Assembly (NCBI RefSeq): GCF_000430665.1
Contig: NZ_AUML01000001.1
Span: 124,001-188,000, forward strand
Length of the DNA stretch: 64,000 nucleotides
Direction of reading: 5' to 3'
Source: Aquimarina muelleri DSM 19832
GTDB lineage: Bacteria; Bacteroidota; Bacteroidia; Flavobacteriales; Flavobacteriaceae
The first letter of the stretch is position 1. Each line of letters begins with the position of its first letter. The notes beneath the pieces were generated by a model that was not told the DNA's origin, searched no databases, and saw nothing but the letters and a program-made list of their open reading frames with translations. This document shows, piece by piece, positions 33,845-43,498 of this stretch. Both the position numbers and the translations under genes were made by a program.

Positions 33845-34726
33845 ATGAACGCATACGTATTTCCTGGGCAAGGAGCTCAGTTTTCAGGAATGGGTCTTGA
33901 TTTATATGAAAAATCAGACATAGCAAAAGAACTTTTTGATAAAGCTAATGATATCCTGGGGTTTGAGATCACTAAGGTTATGTTTGAAGGTACGGCAGAA
34001 GAGCTAAAACAGACTAATGTTACGCAGCCTGCAATATTTTTGCATTCAGTTATTTTGAGTAAAGCATTAGGAGATAGTTTTAAACCAGATATGGTTGCGG
34101 GGCACTCTCTAGGTGAGTTTTCGGCATTAGTAGCTAATGGTACTTTAGGTTTTGAAGATGCTTTACGGTTAGTTTCTAAAAGAGCAATGGCCATGCAAAA
34201 AGCATGTGAGTTACAACCTTCAACTATGGCAGCAGTATTAGGTTTAGAAGATGAAGTAGTAGAGGAAGGATGTAGTTTTATAGATGGTGTTGTTGTAGCA
34301 GCAAATTACAATTGCCCTGGGCAATTAGTGATCTCTGGCGAAATAGATGCTATTGATAAAGCTTGTGAATGGATGAAAGAAAAAGGAGCTCGTCGTGCTT
34401 TAGTTTTGCCAGTAGGAGGAGCGTTTCATTCTCCTTTAATGGAACCGGCAAGAGAAGAGTTAGCAGCAGCTATTGAAGCTACTACATTTAATACTCCCAA
34501 ATGCCCAGTGTACCAAAATGTAACTACAAAAGCAGTTACAGATCCTGAAGAAATTAAAAAGAATCTGATCGCTCAACTTACAGCTCCTGTAAAATGGACT
34601 CAAAGTGTGCAGAATATGATAAAAGATGGAGCGATATCATTTACAGAGGTAGGACCAGGTAAGGTTTTATCAGGACTAGTGAAAAAGGTAGATCGATCTA
34701 TGGAAACAATTTTAGCCTCAATTTAA
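33845..34726 (+). CDS. fabD: Malonyl-CoA:ACP transacylase
   Basis: Transfers malonyl from CoA to acyl carrier protein for fatty acid elongation. The 293 residues have VFPGQGAQFSGMG at the start, the nucleophile Ser in VAGHSLGEFSALVA (near 92), the QLVISGE stretch, AFHSPLM with the catalytic histidine, and VGPGKVLSGLVKK at the end. No other fab genes adjoin it. It has its own promoter and terminator. Confidence 0.97.
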   Translation: MNAYVFPGQGAQFSGMGLDLYEKSDIAKELFDKANDILGFEITKVMFEGTAEELKQTNVTQPAIFLHSVILSKALGDSFKPDMVAGHSLGEFSALVANGTLGFEDALRLVSKRAMAMQKACELQPSTMAAVLGLEDEVVEEGCSFIDGVVVAANYNCPGQLVISGEIDAIDKACEWMKEKGARRALVLPVGGAFHSPLMEPAREELAAAIEATTFNTPKCPVYQNVTTKAVTDPEEIKKNLIAQLTAPVKWTQSVQNMIKDGAISFTEVGPGKVLSGLVKKVDRSMETILASI

Positions 34727-34740
34727 AAAATAAATAAAAA

Positions 34741-34784
34741 CAAACCCCAAAAAGAAACGTATTTCTCTTGGGGTTTGTTTTTTA
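34741..34784 (+). terminator. Terminator of fabD
   Basis: The stem CAAACCCCAA / TTGGGGTTTG, with an inner AGAAA / TTTCT extension, is followed by TTTTTT. It lies 14 bases after the stop. Confidence 0.92.
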
Positions 34785-34903
34785 TATAATTTGTGATTTT
34801 AGTTTTTTTCTATCCAAAAATATACTTCCCGATATAGATTAAATATCATAGAAATAATATACGATATCTTTTAGGAGTTATAATTAATAGAAAGTTATGA
34901 GTG

Positions 34904-36661
34904 TTAGTATGAGCTGACTTTAATTTTTCTTTGCCTTAAATCTTTTATGATTTCCTTAGAAAAATTCATGTCGTTAGTTCGTTTTAAGTTTGGTAGGTAA
35001 TCAATATCTGCAATGGAGATAACATCAAATTCATTGTCTTCGCCATCCCAAAAAGGAATAATCTGGCTATGAATTTCATCTCCACCATCAGGATTTAATT
35101 CGGTGATATCAATTAGTAGTTCCATAGGGATAGCAAGTTCTTTAAAATATGTAATTGCTTCAGGGATTTTATGATAGCCCTCTGCTTCTATATCTATTTT
35201 TCTTGCAGTATAAGTTTCTGTAAATTTCCAGATATCAAATTTAGGAAGCAAGACTTCATCTTCATACATTAGCTTTTGTATAATCATTAATTTAAAATTG
35301 AAATCCTTTTCAAAAAAACAATTTCCTTTTGGATACTTATCTATTTTAGCTTTTACATCATCATCATACAAAGCTTTAAATCGTTCTTCTAAATGTAAGA
35401 CTCTCTTTTTTATTTTTTTAAATCCTTGAGGTAAGTCTTTAAATTTATTTTTTTTGATGCTTAAAGATTTAAGATTTAGTTGTAGGATGGACTCAGGTAA
35501 AGTGTCGAGCTGGTTTTGGGTAATATCTAAAGATTCTAAATTGTTTAATTCTCCAATCCAATCAGGAAGTTCTTTTATAGTGTTTTTGTTAATGTTTAAA
35601 ACCTTTAGATTTTTTAGTTCTTTAAGTTCTATAGGTAATTGTGTGATTTTATTATTACTAAGATGTAGTTCTTCTAGAAGCTTTAATTCTTTAATATTGG
35701 CAGAAATATTTTCTAGCTGATTATTACTTAGATCCAGTATTTTTATTTTTTTTAATTTACAAATTTCGCTCCAGTCTTTTATAATGTTTCCACTTAGATA
35801 AAGCTCTTTTAGGCTACGTAGTTTGTTTAATTTAGGAGGTATTTGTTCTAATTTATAGTAATGCTTGCTAGAAGATGTAATACTTAATGAAGTTAGAAAC
35901 TCTAATTTATGTATAATATTTAACATTTCTGGATCAACAACATGAAGATTGCTTATAGATAAACTATTTAAGTTTTCCCATTGTATAATTTTTGAATTTA
36001 AATCAGGATCTACCATATTCCAGACTGCAAATTCTCTAAGATTAATACAGGTGTAGATAGTGTTGTCTAGTTTACCATGGTCATATCCATAGTATAGTTT
36101 GTTTATAAAAGGAGGAGTAACTTCATTTAATCGGTTTAATGGGTATACATCTTTTATTGCATATGGGTGGTTTCGTATATAAGCTTTGATGTTTTGAAGA
36201 TATAAAATAATATCTAATTTTTGACTTTTAGGAGATATATCATAATTATTGCTGCCAAAATAGGCGTAGACTTCATTATTAGATAATGAACCATACTCTA
36301 GAGTAGCTTTATCAAATAAGTTATAGCGTAATATATATTCTTTACTTTTTTGGTTATTAAAAGATTGATTTAAAAAATCAAGCATTCTTTTTTCGGATAA
36401 TGCAATTATGCTTATTTTAAAATGGAAATGATAATCTCTTTTACTAGTATTGTTATGATATTCAATCAAAAGAATAGAATAGACAGAGGTGCCGTCGTTG
36501 TTAATTTCTTTGATTATAATATCCCCAAAATGACAGATAGCAACAGGTGTTCTGGTCTTATGGTCTGGAAAAATTAATTCAATTAATTCGGATGTTAGTT
36601 TTGTAACCTCTGGGGATAATATTGGTTTTTTATTTGAAAACCAGTTGAATATATTCTTCAT
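34904..36661 (-). CDS. Leucine-rich-repeat protein with conserved C-terminal domain
   Basis: A 585-residue protein without a signal peptide. Residues 1-220 are an unassigned domain. About 225-420 are eight or so LRRs of 22-23 residues (for example LEELHLSNNKITQLPIELKEL, LKVLNINKNTIKELPDWIGEL). The last 165 residues (from about NFKLMIIQKLMYEDEVLLPKFDIW to PNLKRTNDM) form a domain I have seen at the end of other Bacteroidetes LRR proteins and cannot name confidently; DUF6892 is possible. It starts 13 bases after the amidohydrolase stop, so the two may be co-transcribed. Function unknown. Confidence 0.82.
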   Translation of the reverse strand: MKNIFNWFSNKKPILSPEVTKLTSELIELIFPDHKTRTPVAICHFGDIIIKEINNDGTSVYSILLIEYHNNTSKRDYHFHFKISIIALSEKRMLDFLNQSFNNQKSKEYILRYNLFDKATLEYGSLSNNEVYAYFGSNNYDISPKSQKLDIILYLQNIKAYIRNHPYAIKDVYPLNRLNEVTPPFINKLYYGYDHGKLDNTIYTCINLREFAVWNMVDPDLNSKIIQWENLNSLSISNLHVVDPEMLNIIHKLEFLTSLSITSSSKHYYKLEQIPPKLNKLRSLKELYLSGNIIKDWSEICKLKKIKILDLSNNQLENISANIKELKLLEELHLSNNKITQLPIELKELKNLKVLNINKNTIKELPDWIGELNNLESLDITQNQLDTLPESILQLNLKSLSIKKNKFKDLPQGFKKIKKRVLHLEERFKALYDDDVKAKIDKYPKGNCFFEKDFNFKLMIIQKLMYEDEVLLPKFDIWKFTETYTARKIDIEAEGYHKIPEAITYFKELAIPMELLIDITELNPDGGDEIHSQIIPFWDGEDNEFDVISIADIDYLPNLKRTNDMNFSKEIIKDLRQRKIKVSSY

Positions 36662-36674
36662 CTAAAAAAGATAA

Positions 36675-37949
36675 TTAGTTTTTATATATTTTTCCATCTT
36701 TCATAACAAATACTACATTTTCCATAGTATTTATTTTTTGAGTAGGATCCTCATTTACAGCTATAATATCTGCAAAAAAACCAGGAGCTATTTGTCCTAG
36801 TTGATCTTGCATATTAAGGATTTTTGCATTGGTAGTAGTTGCACTTTGTAATGCAGCCATTGCTGGCATGCCAGCTTCTACCATATATCCAAATTCTTTT
36901 CCGTTTTGACCATGTTTAAATACTCCAGCATCGGTACCAAAAGCAATACTTACTCCACGATCGTATGCTTTTTTAAATGTATTTTGTATTTTAGGACCAA
37001 TCTCTAAAGCTTTAGGAACAATGATGGCTGGATAGTATCCATCTATAGTTGCTTTTTCTGTAACTTCTTTACCAGCAGTAATAGTTGGTACCAGATATGC
37101 ATCATGTTGTTTCATTAAATCCATTGTTTTTTCACTCATTAAAGTACCATGTTCTATAGTTTTTACACCTCCTAAAATGGCACGTTGCATACCTTCATCG
37201 CCATGTGCATGTGCTGCTACATGAAATCCATAGTCTTTTGCAGTTTCGCAGATTGCTTTTATTTCTTCTACAGTAAACTGTGGGTTTGAGCTACTTTTGG
37301 CTACACTTAAAACGCCTCCTGTAGCAGTAATTTTAATAAGATCAGCTCCATTTTTATAACGTTGTCTTACTGCTTTTTTTGCATCTTCTACACTGTTTAT
37401 CACACCATCTTTAGGGCCTGGATTTCCAATTAAAGATCTTTTATTGCCATTGGTTGGATCTGCATGACCGCCTGTAGTAGCTAAAGATTTACCAGCAGTA
37501 AATATTCTTGGACCTTCTATTTTTCCATTTTGTACTGCTTTTTTAAGCGAAATATTTACACCACTCCCTCCTAGATCCCGTACTGTAGTAAATCCAGCCA
37601 TTAAAGTTTTTGTAGCAAAAGTAACTGAGTTATAAGCTATATCTGCTTCGTTATCTGTATATTTTTGTAGATAAGCCTTAGGGTTTGTTTCTCCTTCTAG
37701 ATGTACATGCATATCTATTAGCCCAGGTATTACTGTCTTGTTTTTAAGGTCAATAGTGATATCTTTTTTTTCTCCGGTAATATACCCATTTTCGATTTTG
37801 GTAATTTTATTTCCCGAAACGATAATAGTTTTTTCGGTTAATACTTTTCCAGTTTTAGTGTCAATTAATTTTCCGCATTGTAAATAAGTATCCTGAGCTA
37901 GAAGTGTAGAGTATAACAGTATAAATACTAATGTGTATATGTATTTCAT
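36675..37949 (-). CDS. Exported amidohydrolase-family metal-dependent hydrolase
   Basis: A 424-residue protein with a signal peptide ending TLLAQ. The imidazolonepropionase/prolidase-like amidohydrolase fold is shown by DMHVHLEG (HxH metal ligands), the lysine region near GADLIKITATGG (carboxylated Lys type), HAHGDEGMQRAI and IEHGTLM histidines, and GTDAGVFKHG with the catalytic aspartate. Relatives cleave Xaa-Pro or other dipeptides or small amides; the substrate cannot be set. It is the upstream partner of the LRR gene. Confidence 0.9.
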   Translation of the reverse strand: MKYIYTLVFILLYSTLLAQDTYLQCGKLIDTKTGKVLTEKTIIVSGNKITKIENGYITGEKKDITIDLKNKTVIPGLIDMHVHLEGETNPKAYLQKYTDNEADIAYNSVTFATKTLMAGFTTVRDLGGSGVNISLKKAVQNGKIEGPRIFTAGKSLATTGGHADPTNGNKRSLIGNPGPKDGVINSVEDAKKAVRQRYKNGADLIKITATGGVLSVAKSSSNPQFTVEEIKAICETAKDYGFHVAAHAHGDEGMQRAILGGVKTIEHGTLMSEKTMDLMKQHDAYLVPTITAGKEVTEKATIDGYYPAIIVPKALEIGPKIQNTFKKAYDRGVSIAFGTDAGVFKHGQNGKEFGYMVEAGMPAMAALQSATTTNAKILNMQDQLGQIAPGFFADIIAVNEDPTQKINTMENVVFVMKDGKIYKN

Positions 37950-38313
37950 TGTGTAAAGATTTATTTAAAAGTATATCGGTAAAAGCAACAATTTATAATA
38001 AATAGTCGTGATTTAGGAATAGATTAAGATTTCTTTTGGAAAAAACAGGTATAAATGGATACGTTTTTTAGGGATTGAATTTGATACATTACTCTTTTTG
38101 GACTATTTCTTGTTTGTTTACTTCATAAAATTTTTAGACTTTGAGAGAAATATTTTTCTGAAAAAAATCAAAAGTGTCGAAAAATGAAACTAAGATAATG
38201 TATACTTGTATTTTAATTTTAACAAATAACCTCTTGTTGTGAACAGAGGGTCTTTCTAGTCGATAGGTGAATAATATTTCTAAACATAAATTTTTTAATT
38301 TAAATACATATTT
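37950..38313. other. Divergent intergenic region
   Basis: This lies between the amidohydrolase (minus) and a hypothetical gene (plus). A small hairpin CCTCTTGTT / AACAGAGG (one bulge) lies at about 38231-38251 in the likely 5' leader of the plus gene. I see no gene or known RNA motif. Confidence 0.4.
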
Positions 38314-38964
38314 ATGGTAAATTCAAGAAAATCAGAAGTCGCTTTATTAGAGCAATATCGTATAGTCTTAGAGGGTACCAAAAATCAACCACAAATTGTG
38401 TCAGAAATGGAAAAACTAAACTATGACACCAATAAAATAACAGAAGGGCAAGAGTTATTATTACAAGCTCGCAGAGCTTATAATTTTAGCAAACAAGAAG
38501 ATAAAAAAACGATAAAGGTGTCTGAGGTTTTTAAGAAAGAAAAAGAAATCCTGAATAAACAATTTAAAAAACATCGTAAAAAAGCAAAAACAATATTTCG
38601 TAAAAATCCAGAAATCCTTAAAAAACTAGGAATAGATAGTATCGTGCCCTATGTATATATCAATTGGATAGAAAATACTCGTAAATTTTATAAAGAAATA
38701 GATTTTGGTATACAACAAAGGTTGATATTATTGAAAATTACAGAACGAGATGTAGCAGATAGTTTGGTACAGGTCGAAAAAGTAGAAATGGCAAGAGCAG
38801 AATATTTGCGTGAAAAAGGAAAACTACAAAATGCCAATAAACAAAAAAGAGCTGCTATTGTTAAGGTAACCGATTGGATGTTAGAGTTTTATTTTATTGC
38901 AGAGATCGCTTTAGAAGACCACCCGAAACTTGTGGAAGCTCTAGGGGGGAAAAGAAAAAGTTAA
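38314..38964 (+). CDS. Hypothetical coiled-coil protein
   Basis: A 216-residue, very basic, almost wholly helical protein (KQFKKHRKKAKTIFRKNPEILKKLG). There is no signal peptide, membrane span or cysteine. The charged helices suggest a coiled coil or nucleic-acid contact. I do not recognise the family. It is monocistronic, ending at a strong bidirectional terminator shared with the SNF2 gene. Confidence 0.7.
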   Translation: MVNSRKSEVALLEQYRIVLEGTKNQPQIVSEMEKLNYDTNKITEGQELLLQARRAYNFSKQEDKKTIKVSEVFKKEKEILNKQFKKHRKKAKTIFRKNPEILKKLGIDSIVPYVYINWIENTRKFYKEIDFGIQQRLILLKITERDVADSLVQVEKVEMARAEYLREKGKLQNANKQKRAAIVKVTDWMLEFYFIAEIALEDHPKLVEALGGKRKS

Positions 38965-38976
38965 AAATGGTATGAG

Positions 38977-39027
38977 ATCTTAGTTTGATATAAGATAAAT
39001 TATTTTATATCAAACTAAGATTTTTTA
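38977..39027. terminator. Bidirectional terminator, hypothetical / SNF2
   Basis: 17-bp arms (ATCTTAGTTTGATATAA and complement, 38977-38993 and 39005-39021) have an 11-base loop and T-runs on the plus side. It lies between convergent genes. Confidence 0.88.
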
Positions 39028-39030
39028 TCA

Positions 39031-41931
39031 TCATTTTAATAATTCCTCGAGATTTTGTTCTATATATTGTGGAATAGTATTAACATCAATGATCTCATCA
39101 GACAATCCTTTTTTCTTTTCTTGAAGTTGTATTATTTTCTCTTCAATAGTATTTTTAGTAATAAATCTGGTGACCATTACATTGTCGGTTTGCCCTATTC
39201 GATGGGATCTGGCAATAGCTTGTTTTTCTATAAAAGGGTTCCACCAAGGGTCTAATAGTATTACATAAGATGCTTTGGTAAGGTTTAATCCAACACCACC
39301 AGCTTTTAAAGAAATAAAAAATAAAGATACAGCCTCATTTTTTTGAAATTCATATACTACTGCCTCTCGATCCGTTCCTTTAGTTTTTCCTGTTAAGGTT
39401 ACATACGTTATATTGTGTTGCCTACACCACTCTTGGTATAAGTTAAGGTGAGAAACAAAAGAGCTAAAAACTAATACTTTTTTATTAGCTTTTACCAAAG
39501 TACTTAAATAATTAGTAACATCTTGAAATTTACCAGAAAGATTATCAGAGTCAGAGTCTGTTAGTTTTGGATGATTAACAATTTGTCTTAACTTCATTAA
39601 GGTATTGATAATGTGTATTTTGTTTTTTTGAGTTGTGTCGATTCCTAATAGTAAATTTCTTGCTGCAGACTTTTGGGATTCATACTCTTTTTCCTGTTCA
39701 GAAAGCATTTCGGTATATATAATCTGCTCTGATAATTTAGGAAGATCTTTAGCAACCTGCTCTTTAGTTCTTCTTAATATAAAAGGATCTATAAGGTTTT
39801 TTAATTCATTAATGCGTTCTGTGTCCTGATGTTTTTCTATTGGGGTTTTAAAATGATCCTTAAAAAAAGAATAACTACCAAGCATTCCTGGGTTAATAAA
39901 TTCCATTTGCGACCAAAGGTCTGATAAAGAATTCTCTATAGGAGTACCGCTCAAAGAAATTTTATGAGTAGTATTAATAGTGTTTATTGCTTTAAATATT
40001 TTAGACTCTTTATTTTTAATCTGTTGACTTTCATCTGTTATTAAATAAGTGAAATTCACTTTTTTTAATGAGGAAATATCTTTAGATACAGTAGCATAGG
40101 TAGTTAAAATAATATCATAGGTTTCTAGATATGGTGCTATTTTTTTGCGATCTGACCCAGTATATTTTACAATAGTGAGATGTGGTGCAAACTTTAATAT
40201 TTCATGTGCCCAGTTAAAAACCAAAGAAGATGGTAGAACAATAAGAGCTTTAAGATAGGTTTTTACCTCTAAGGGGTCATTAAATAAATCCAGTCTAACC
40301 TTTTTAACCTCTTCTTTTACAGGGGTTAATTGTTCTTTTGCAAAAAGTAACATTGCAATAGTTTGTAAAGTTTTTCCTAATCCCATATCATCTGCCAGAC
40401 ACGCACCAAGTTTATGATGATGGTGATTAACTAACCATTGCACTCCCTCTTCTTGATAGGGACGTAATGTGGCTTTAAGTTTAGAAGATTGGGTGTATGG
40501 ATTTTGCAGAGTATCTTTTATTGGGATTTCTTCTGGAGGGATAACATCTTTTAGTAGTGTATAATTGCTTTTGGGAAGCTGTATGTTTTTGTCTGTTACC
40601 TGAGCGAAATCTACCATTTTTTTATACCGGGTCATCCATTCTTTTGGAATAATAAATACGGTGTGGTCATCAATAGGAAAAAAACGATCATTTAATCTTA
40701 TGTATTTTACAAATTTAGAAAAAGGAATCTCTTGCTCTCCAATAGTAACAAAACCTTTAATATCAAACCAATCTTTTTCTTGTTTACTATTTAAATGAAT
40801 ATCATAAGTAGATGTACTAATAGTTTTATCTTCTATTAACGGTGGTTTTATAACAAACCCCTCTTTTTCCAACTGAGCTTTGTGTAATTTTAACCATTCT
40901 AGAATTTCAAAAGGATCATCAGAGTTTTTTGTTTCTAATAAAATATTGCTGTTAATTTCTAAGCCTTTGGATGTTAATAAGCTAATGACTTTATTTTCGG
41001 CATCACTATCTCTTTTGATTTGAGTAATTTCTATTTGCTCTCCTTTTTTAAAATCTACATTAGAAACTGTTGTTTTTGTGCTATTATAATCAAATAAGGC
41101 TTCGCCATATTGAAAAGTAGCTTTTAATACATAGGTATTTTGAATAAAATCTTGGATTATTTCAATTCCATACGATGTGATATCGTTAGTACTTCTGATA
41201 TCAAAACCATGCGTTATAACATCTACGTTTTTAATTATAGGAATAATTACCTTCTCTAGATATATCTTAATATGTTTTTTGGCAATAGTAATTTTTTCTT
41301 TATCAAAAAAAGGTTTTAGTTTATTAGCATTAAGGTTTTCAATTTGATACATACACTTATCTATAATGATCCAAGAAGGATCATTAAGCAGTATTTGTAT
41401 ATCATGATTTTTTGGAATCAAAAGAGTGTCTTTGTCTTTAAGAGAAAAAGCATACTCAATACCATCTTCTGTTTTTGTAAACTCTAGTATTGGTTGCAAA
41501 GCATTATTGCTAATAGAAAGCCTATGGTTTTGAAAAGGATCTTTTCTTTGTGCATTAAAACTTATAGGAAAATCATTAGCAGTAATCAAAGAGTAAAATA
41601 GGTATAATTTTTTTTGGATATAATTTAATAAAACATCTTTTACTTTAGGGTCTTTTGCTATCTCTGCAAGAGGTAAATTTTTTCTTCTTTTTGTAATTAC
41701 AAACCGCTGTTCTAGTGCGCTAATTTTTAATTCAGAACAGATATTTAATAATTGCTCGTGTGGGGTGTCGTTATATATAATTTTGAAACTCTCTAAAGTT
41801 TGAGAGGTAGCTTGTTTTTCTCCATATCCAAGATGATTCTCCGTTATTGGTACAACATAAGCGTCTGGTAAGGCGGGAATTCCTGGTAAATTATGATCAA
41901 CAAGATTATAACAAATACAAAATGAATCCAT
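39031..41931 (-). CDS. SNF2-family DEAD/DEAH-type helicase
   Basis: A 966-residue Swi2/Snf2 ATPase. The N-terminal 480 residues lack a SWIM zinc finger and have no named domain. The helicase core follows: motif I CLADDMGLGKTLQT (near 505), motif II TDESQQIKN (DESQ, a variant of DEAH/DEAQ), motif III SGTPIENSLSDLW, motif V GGVGLNLTKASYVILLDPWWNP and motif VI RSHRIGQT. These proteins translocate on double-stranded DNA; bacterial members act in transcription recycling (RapA-like) or repair. It stands alone. Confidence 0.92.
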   Translation of the reverse strand: MDSFCICYNLVDHNLPGIPALPDAYVVPITENHLGYGEKQATSQTLESFKIIYNDTPHEQLLNICSELKISALEQRFVITKRRKNLPLAEIAKDPKVKDVLLNYIQKKLYLFYSLITANDFPISFNAQRKDPFQNHRLSISNNALQPILEFTKTEDGIEYAFSLKDKDTLLIPKNHDIQILLNDPSWIIIDKCMYQIENLNANKLKPFFDKEKITIAKKHIKIYLEKVIIPIIKNVDVITHGFDIRSTNDITSYGIEIIQDFIQNTYVLKATFQYGEALFDYNSTKTTVSNVDFKKGEQIEITQIKRDSDAENKVISLLTSKGLEINSNILLETKNSDDPFEILEWLKLHKAQLEKEGFVIKPPLIEDKTISTSTYDIHLNSKQEKDWFDIKGFVTIGEQEIPFSKFVKYIRLNDRFFPIDDHTVFIIPKEWMTRYKKMVDFAQVTDKNIQLPKSNYTLLKDVIPPEEIPIKDTLQNPYTQSSKLKATLRPYQEEGVQWLVNHHHHKLGACLADDMGLGKTLQTIAMLLFAKEQLTPVKEEVKKVRLDLFNDPLEVKTYLKALIVLPSSLVFNWAHEILKFAPHLTIVKYTGSDRKKIAPYLETYDIILTTYATVSKDISSLKKVNFTYLITDESQQIKNKESKIFKAINTINTTHKISLSGTPIENSLSDLWSQMEFINPGMLGSYSFFKDHFKTPIEKHQDTERINELKNLIDPFILRRTKEQVAKDLPKLSEQIIYTEMLSEQEKEYESQKSAARNLLLGIDTTQKNKIHIINTLMKLRQIVNHPKLTDSDSDNLSGKFQDVTNYLSTLVKANKKVLVFSSFVSHLNLYQEWCRQHNITYVTLTGKTKGTDREAVVYEFQKNEAVSLFFISLKAGGVGLNLTKASYVILLDPWWNPFIEKQAIARSHRIGQTDNVMVTRFITKNTIEEKIIQLQEKKKGLSDEIIDVNTIPQYIEQNLEELLK

Positions 41932-42041
41932 GTAAATAGATAAAGGGGTTTGAGAGATTAGATATTGAATGAATTAATGTTTTCTAATATTTAAAACAAG
42001 ATTATAAGAGTGTTGTAAAAGTTCAAAATAACATAAATTAC

Positions 42042-42105
42042 CAAACTAAGCCTATCGAAGATTAATTTATAACCCATTGGTTAAAATCCTATCAGGTTTA
42101 GTTTG
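42042..42105. repeat. Imperfect inverted repeat upstream of the SNF2 gene
   Basis: CAAACTAAGCCT (42042-42053) and AGGTTTAGTTTG (42094-42105) pair over 12 bases with one G-T. They lie in the 240-base gap between the sugar aminotransferase stop and the SNF2 start. It could end the aminotransferase transcript, but it has no T-run. Confidence 0.4.
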
Positions 42106-42173
42106 ATGGCTGTATATTACTTTTTAAATATCTTATAATCCTGTTTTTAGATACTTATTAAATAGTAAAAAAA

Positions 42174-43307
42174 TTATTTGTTTACAAAACGGATAACAGT
42201 TTTGGTAATAAAATCGATTTGGTCATTATCTAATTCTGTATGCATTGGCAAAGAAATAACCTCTTTTATTAACTGATTAGTCACAGGAAAATCTGCTTCA
42301 TTATAACGATCATCCTTATATGCTTTTTGGCTGTGCAAAGGAATAGGGTAGTATATTCCATGAGGAATATCATTATCATTAAGATGTTGTGCTAAAGCGT
42401 CACGTTTACCATTAGTGATTTTTAGTGTATATTGATGATATACATGAGTGTCATCTGATCCAATAATATTAGGAGTAATAATATGTTCTTGATCTTTAAA
42501 AGCATCAGTATATTTTTTTGCTGCATCCCTTCTTGCGGTATTATAATGATCTAAATTAGGAAGTTTTGCTCTTAGTACCGTTGCTTGTATAGAATCTAAG
42601 CGAGAATTTACACCGATAACATCATGGTGATATCGTATATACATACCATGATTTACTATACCACGAAGCGTATGTGCTAAATCATCATCATTGGTAAAAA
42701 TAGCACCACCATCACCATAACACCCTAAGTTTTTAGAAGGGAAAAATGAAGTAGAAGCTACATGACCGATGGTTCCAGATTTAGAAATATTTCCATTTTT
42801 AGAATGATAATTTCCTCCAATACCTTGAGCATTGTCCTCTATCACATATAAATTATGCTCCTTGGCGATTTCCATAATAGCATCCATATTTGCAGACTGC
42901 CCAAATAAATGTACTGGCACAATAGCTTTAGTTTTAGGAGTAATTGCTTTTCTAATCGCTTCGGGATCAATATTAAAAGAATCTGGTTCTACATCTACTA
43001 ATACAGGTGTTAGCTGTAGTAATGCAATAACCTCTACGGTTGCTGCAAAAGTGAAATCTGCGGTAATAACTTCATCTCCAGGTCGTAATCCTAACCCCAT
43101 CATCGCAATTTGTAAAGCATCTGTACCATTGGCACATGGAATGACATGTTTTACATCCAGATATTCCTCTAATTCTTTTTGAAAACTATGAACTTCTGGC
43201 CCATTAATAAAAGCTGTTGATTCTATAACATCAAGGATTGACGAATTGATACGCTCCTTGATTTGCTCGTATTGACCTTTAAGATCAACCATTTGTATTT
43301 TCTTCAT
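42174..43307 (-). CDS. DegT/DnrJ/EryC1/StrS sugar aminotransferase
   Basis: I start at ATG 43307 (MKKIQMVDLKGQYEQIKE), the usual family beginning; 11 extra residues upstream are unsupported. The 377 residues contain the substrate/PLP stretch PCANGTDALQIAMMGLGLRPGDEV, VIEDNAQGIGG and the PLP lysine in STSFFPSKNLGCYGDGGA (near 190). Then come NSRLDSIQATVLRAKLP and the C-terminal LPMHTELDNDQI. It transfers an amino group to a nucleotide-linked keto sugar for surface glycans. No other sugar-nucleotide genes adjoin it, so the exact sugar is open. Confidence 0.92.
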   Translation of the reverse strand: MKKIQMVDLKGQYEQIKERINSSILDVIESTAFINGPEVHSFQKELEEYLDVKHVIPCANGTDALQIAMMGLGLRPGDEVITADFTFAATVEVIALLQLTPVLVDVEPDSFNIDPEAIRKAITPKTKAIVPVHLFGQSANMDAIMEIAKEHNLYVIEDNAQGIGGNYHSKNGNISKSGTIGHVASTSFFPSKNLGCYGDGGAIFTNDDDLAHTLRGIVNHGMYIRYHHDVIGVNSRLDSIQATVLRAKLPNLDHYNTARRDAAKKYTDAFKDQEHIITPNIIGSDDTHVYHQYTLKITNGKRDALAQHLNDNDIPHGIYYPIPLHSQKAYKDDRYNEADFPVTNQLIKEVISLPMHTELDNDQIDFITKTVIRFVNK

Positions 43308-43498
43308 GAATGTATTTGTTGTAACTCGACGAAAATACAAAATAATGATACGATTGCCAATGAGATATATAGATTTGATGTGTTTTTTTTGAAGTTAGTT
43401 AAACTTTGTATTTAAAATGTAAAAAAGATTCAAGTTAGCGTGCGAAATATATCTTTATAGCTAGAATTAAAAGATTGAATGACGATTTTAAAATATGT

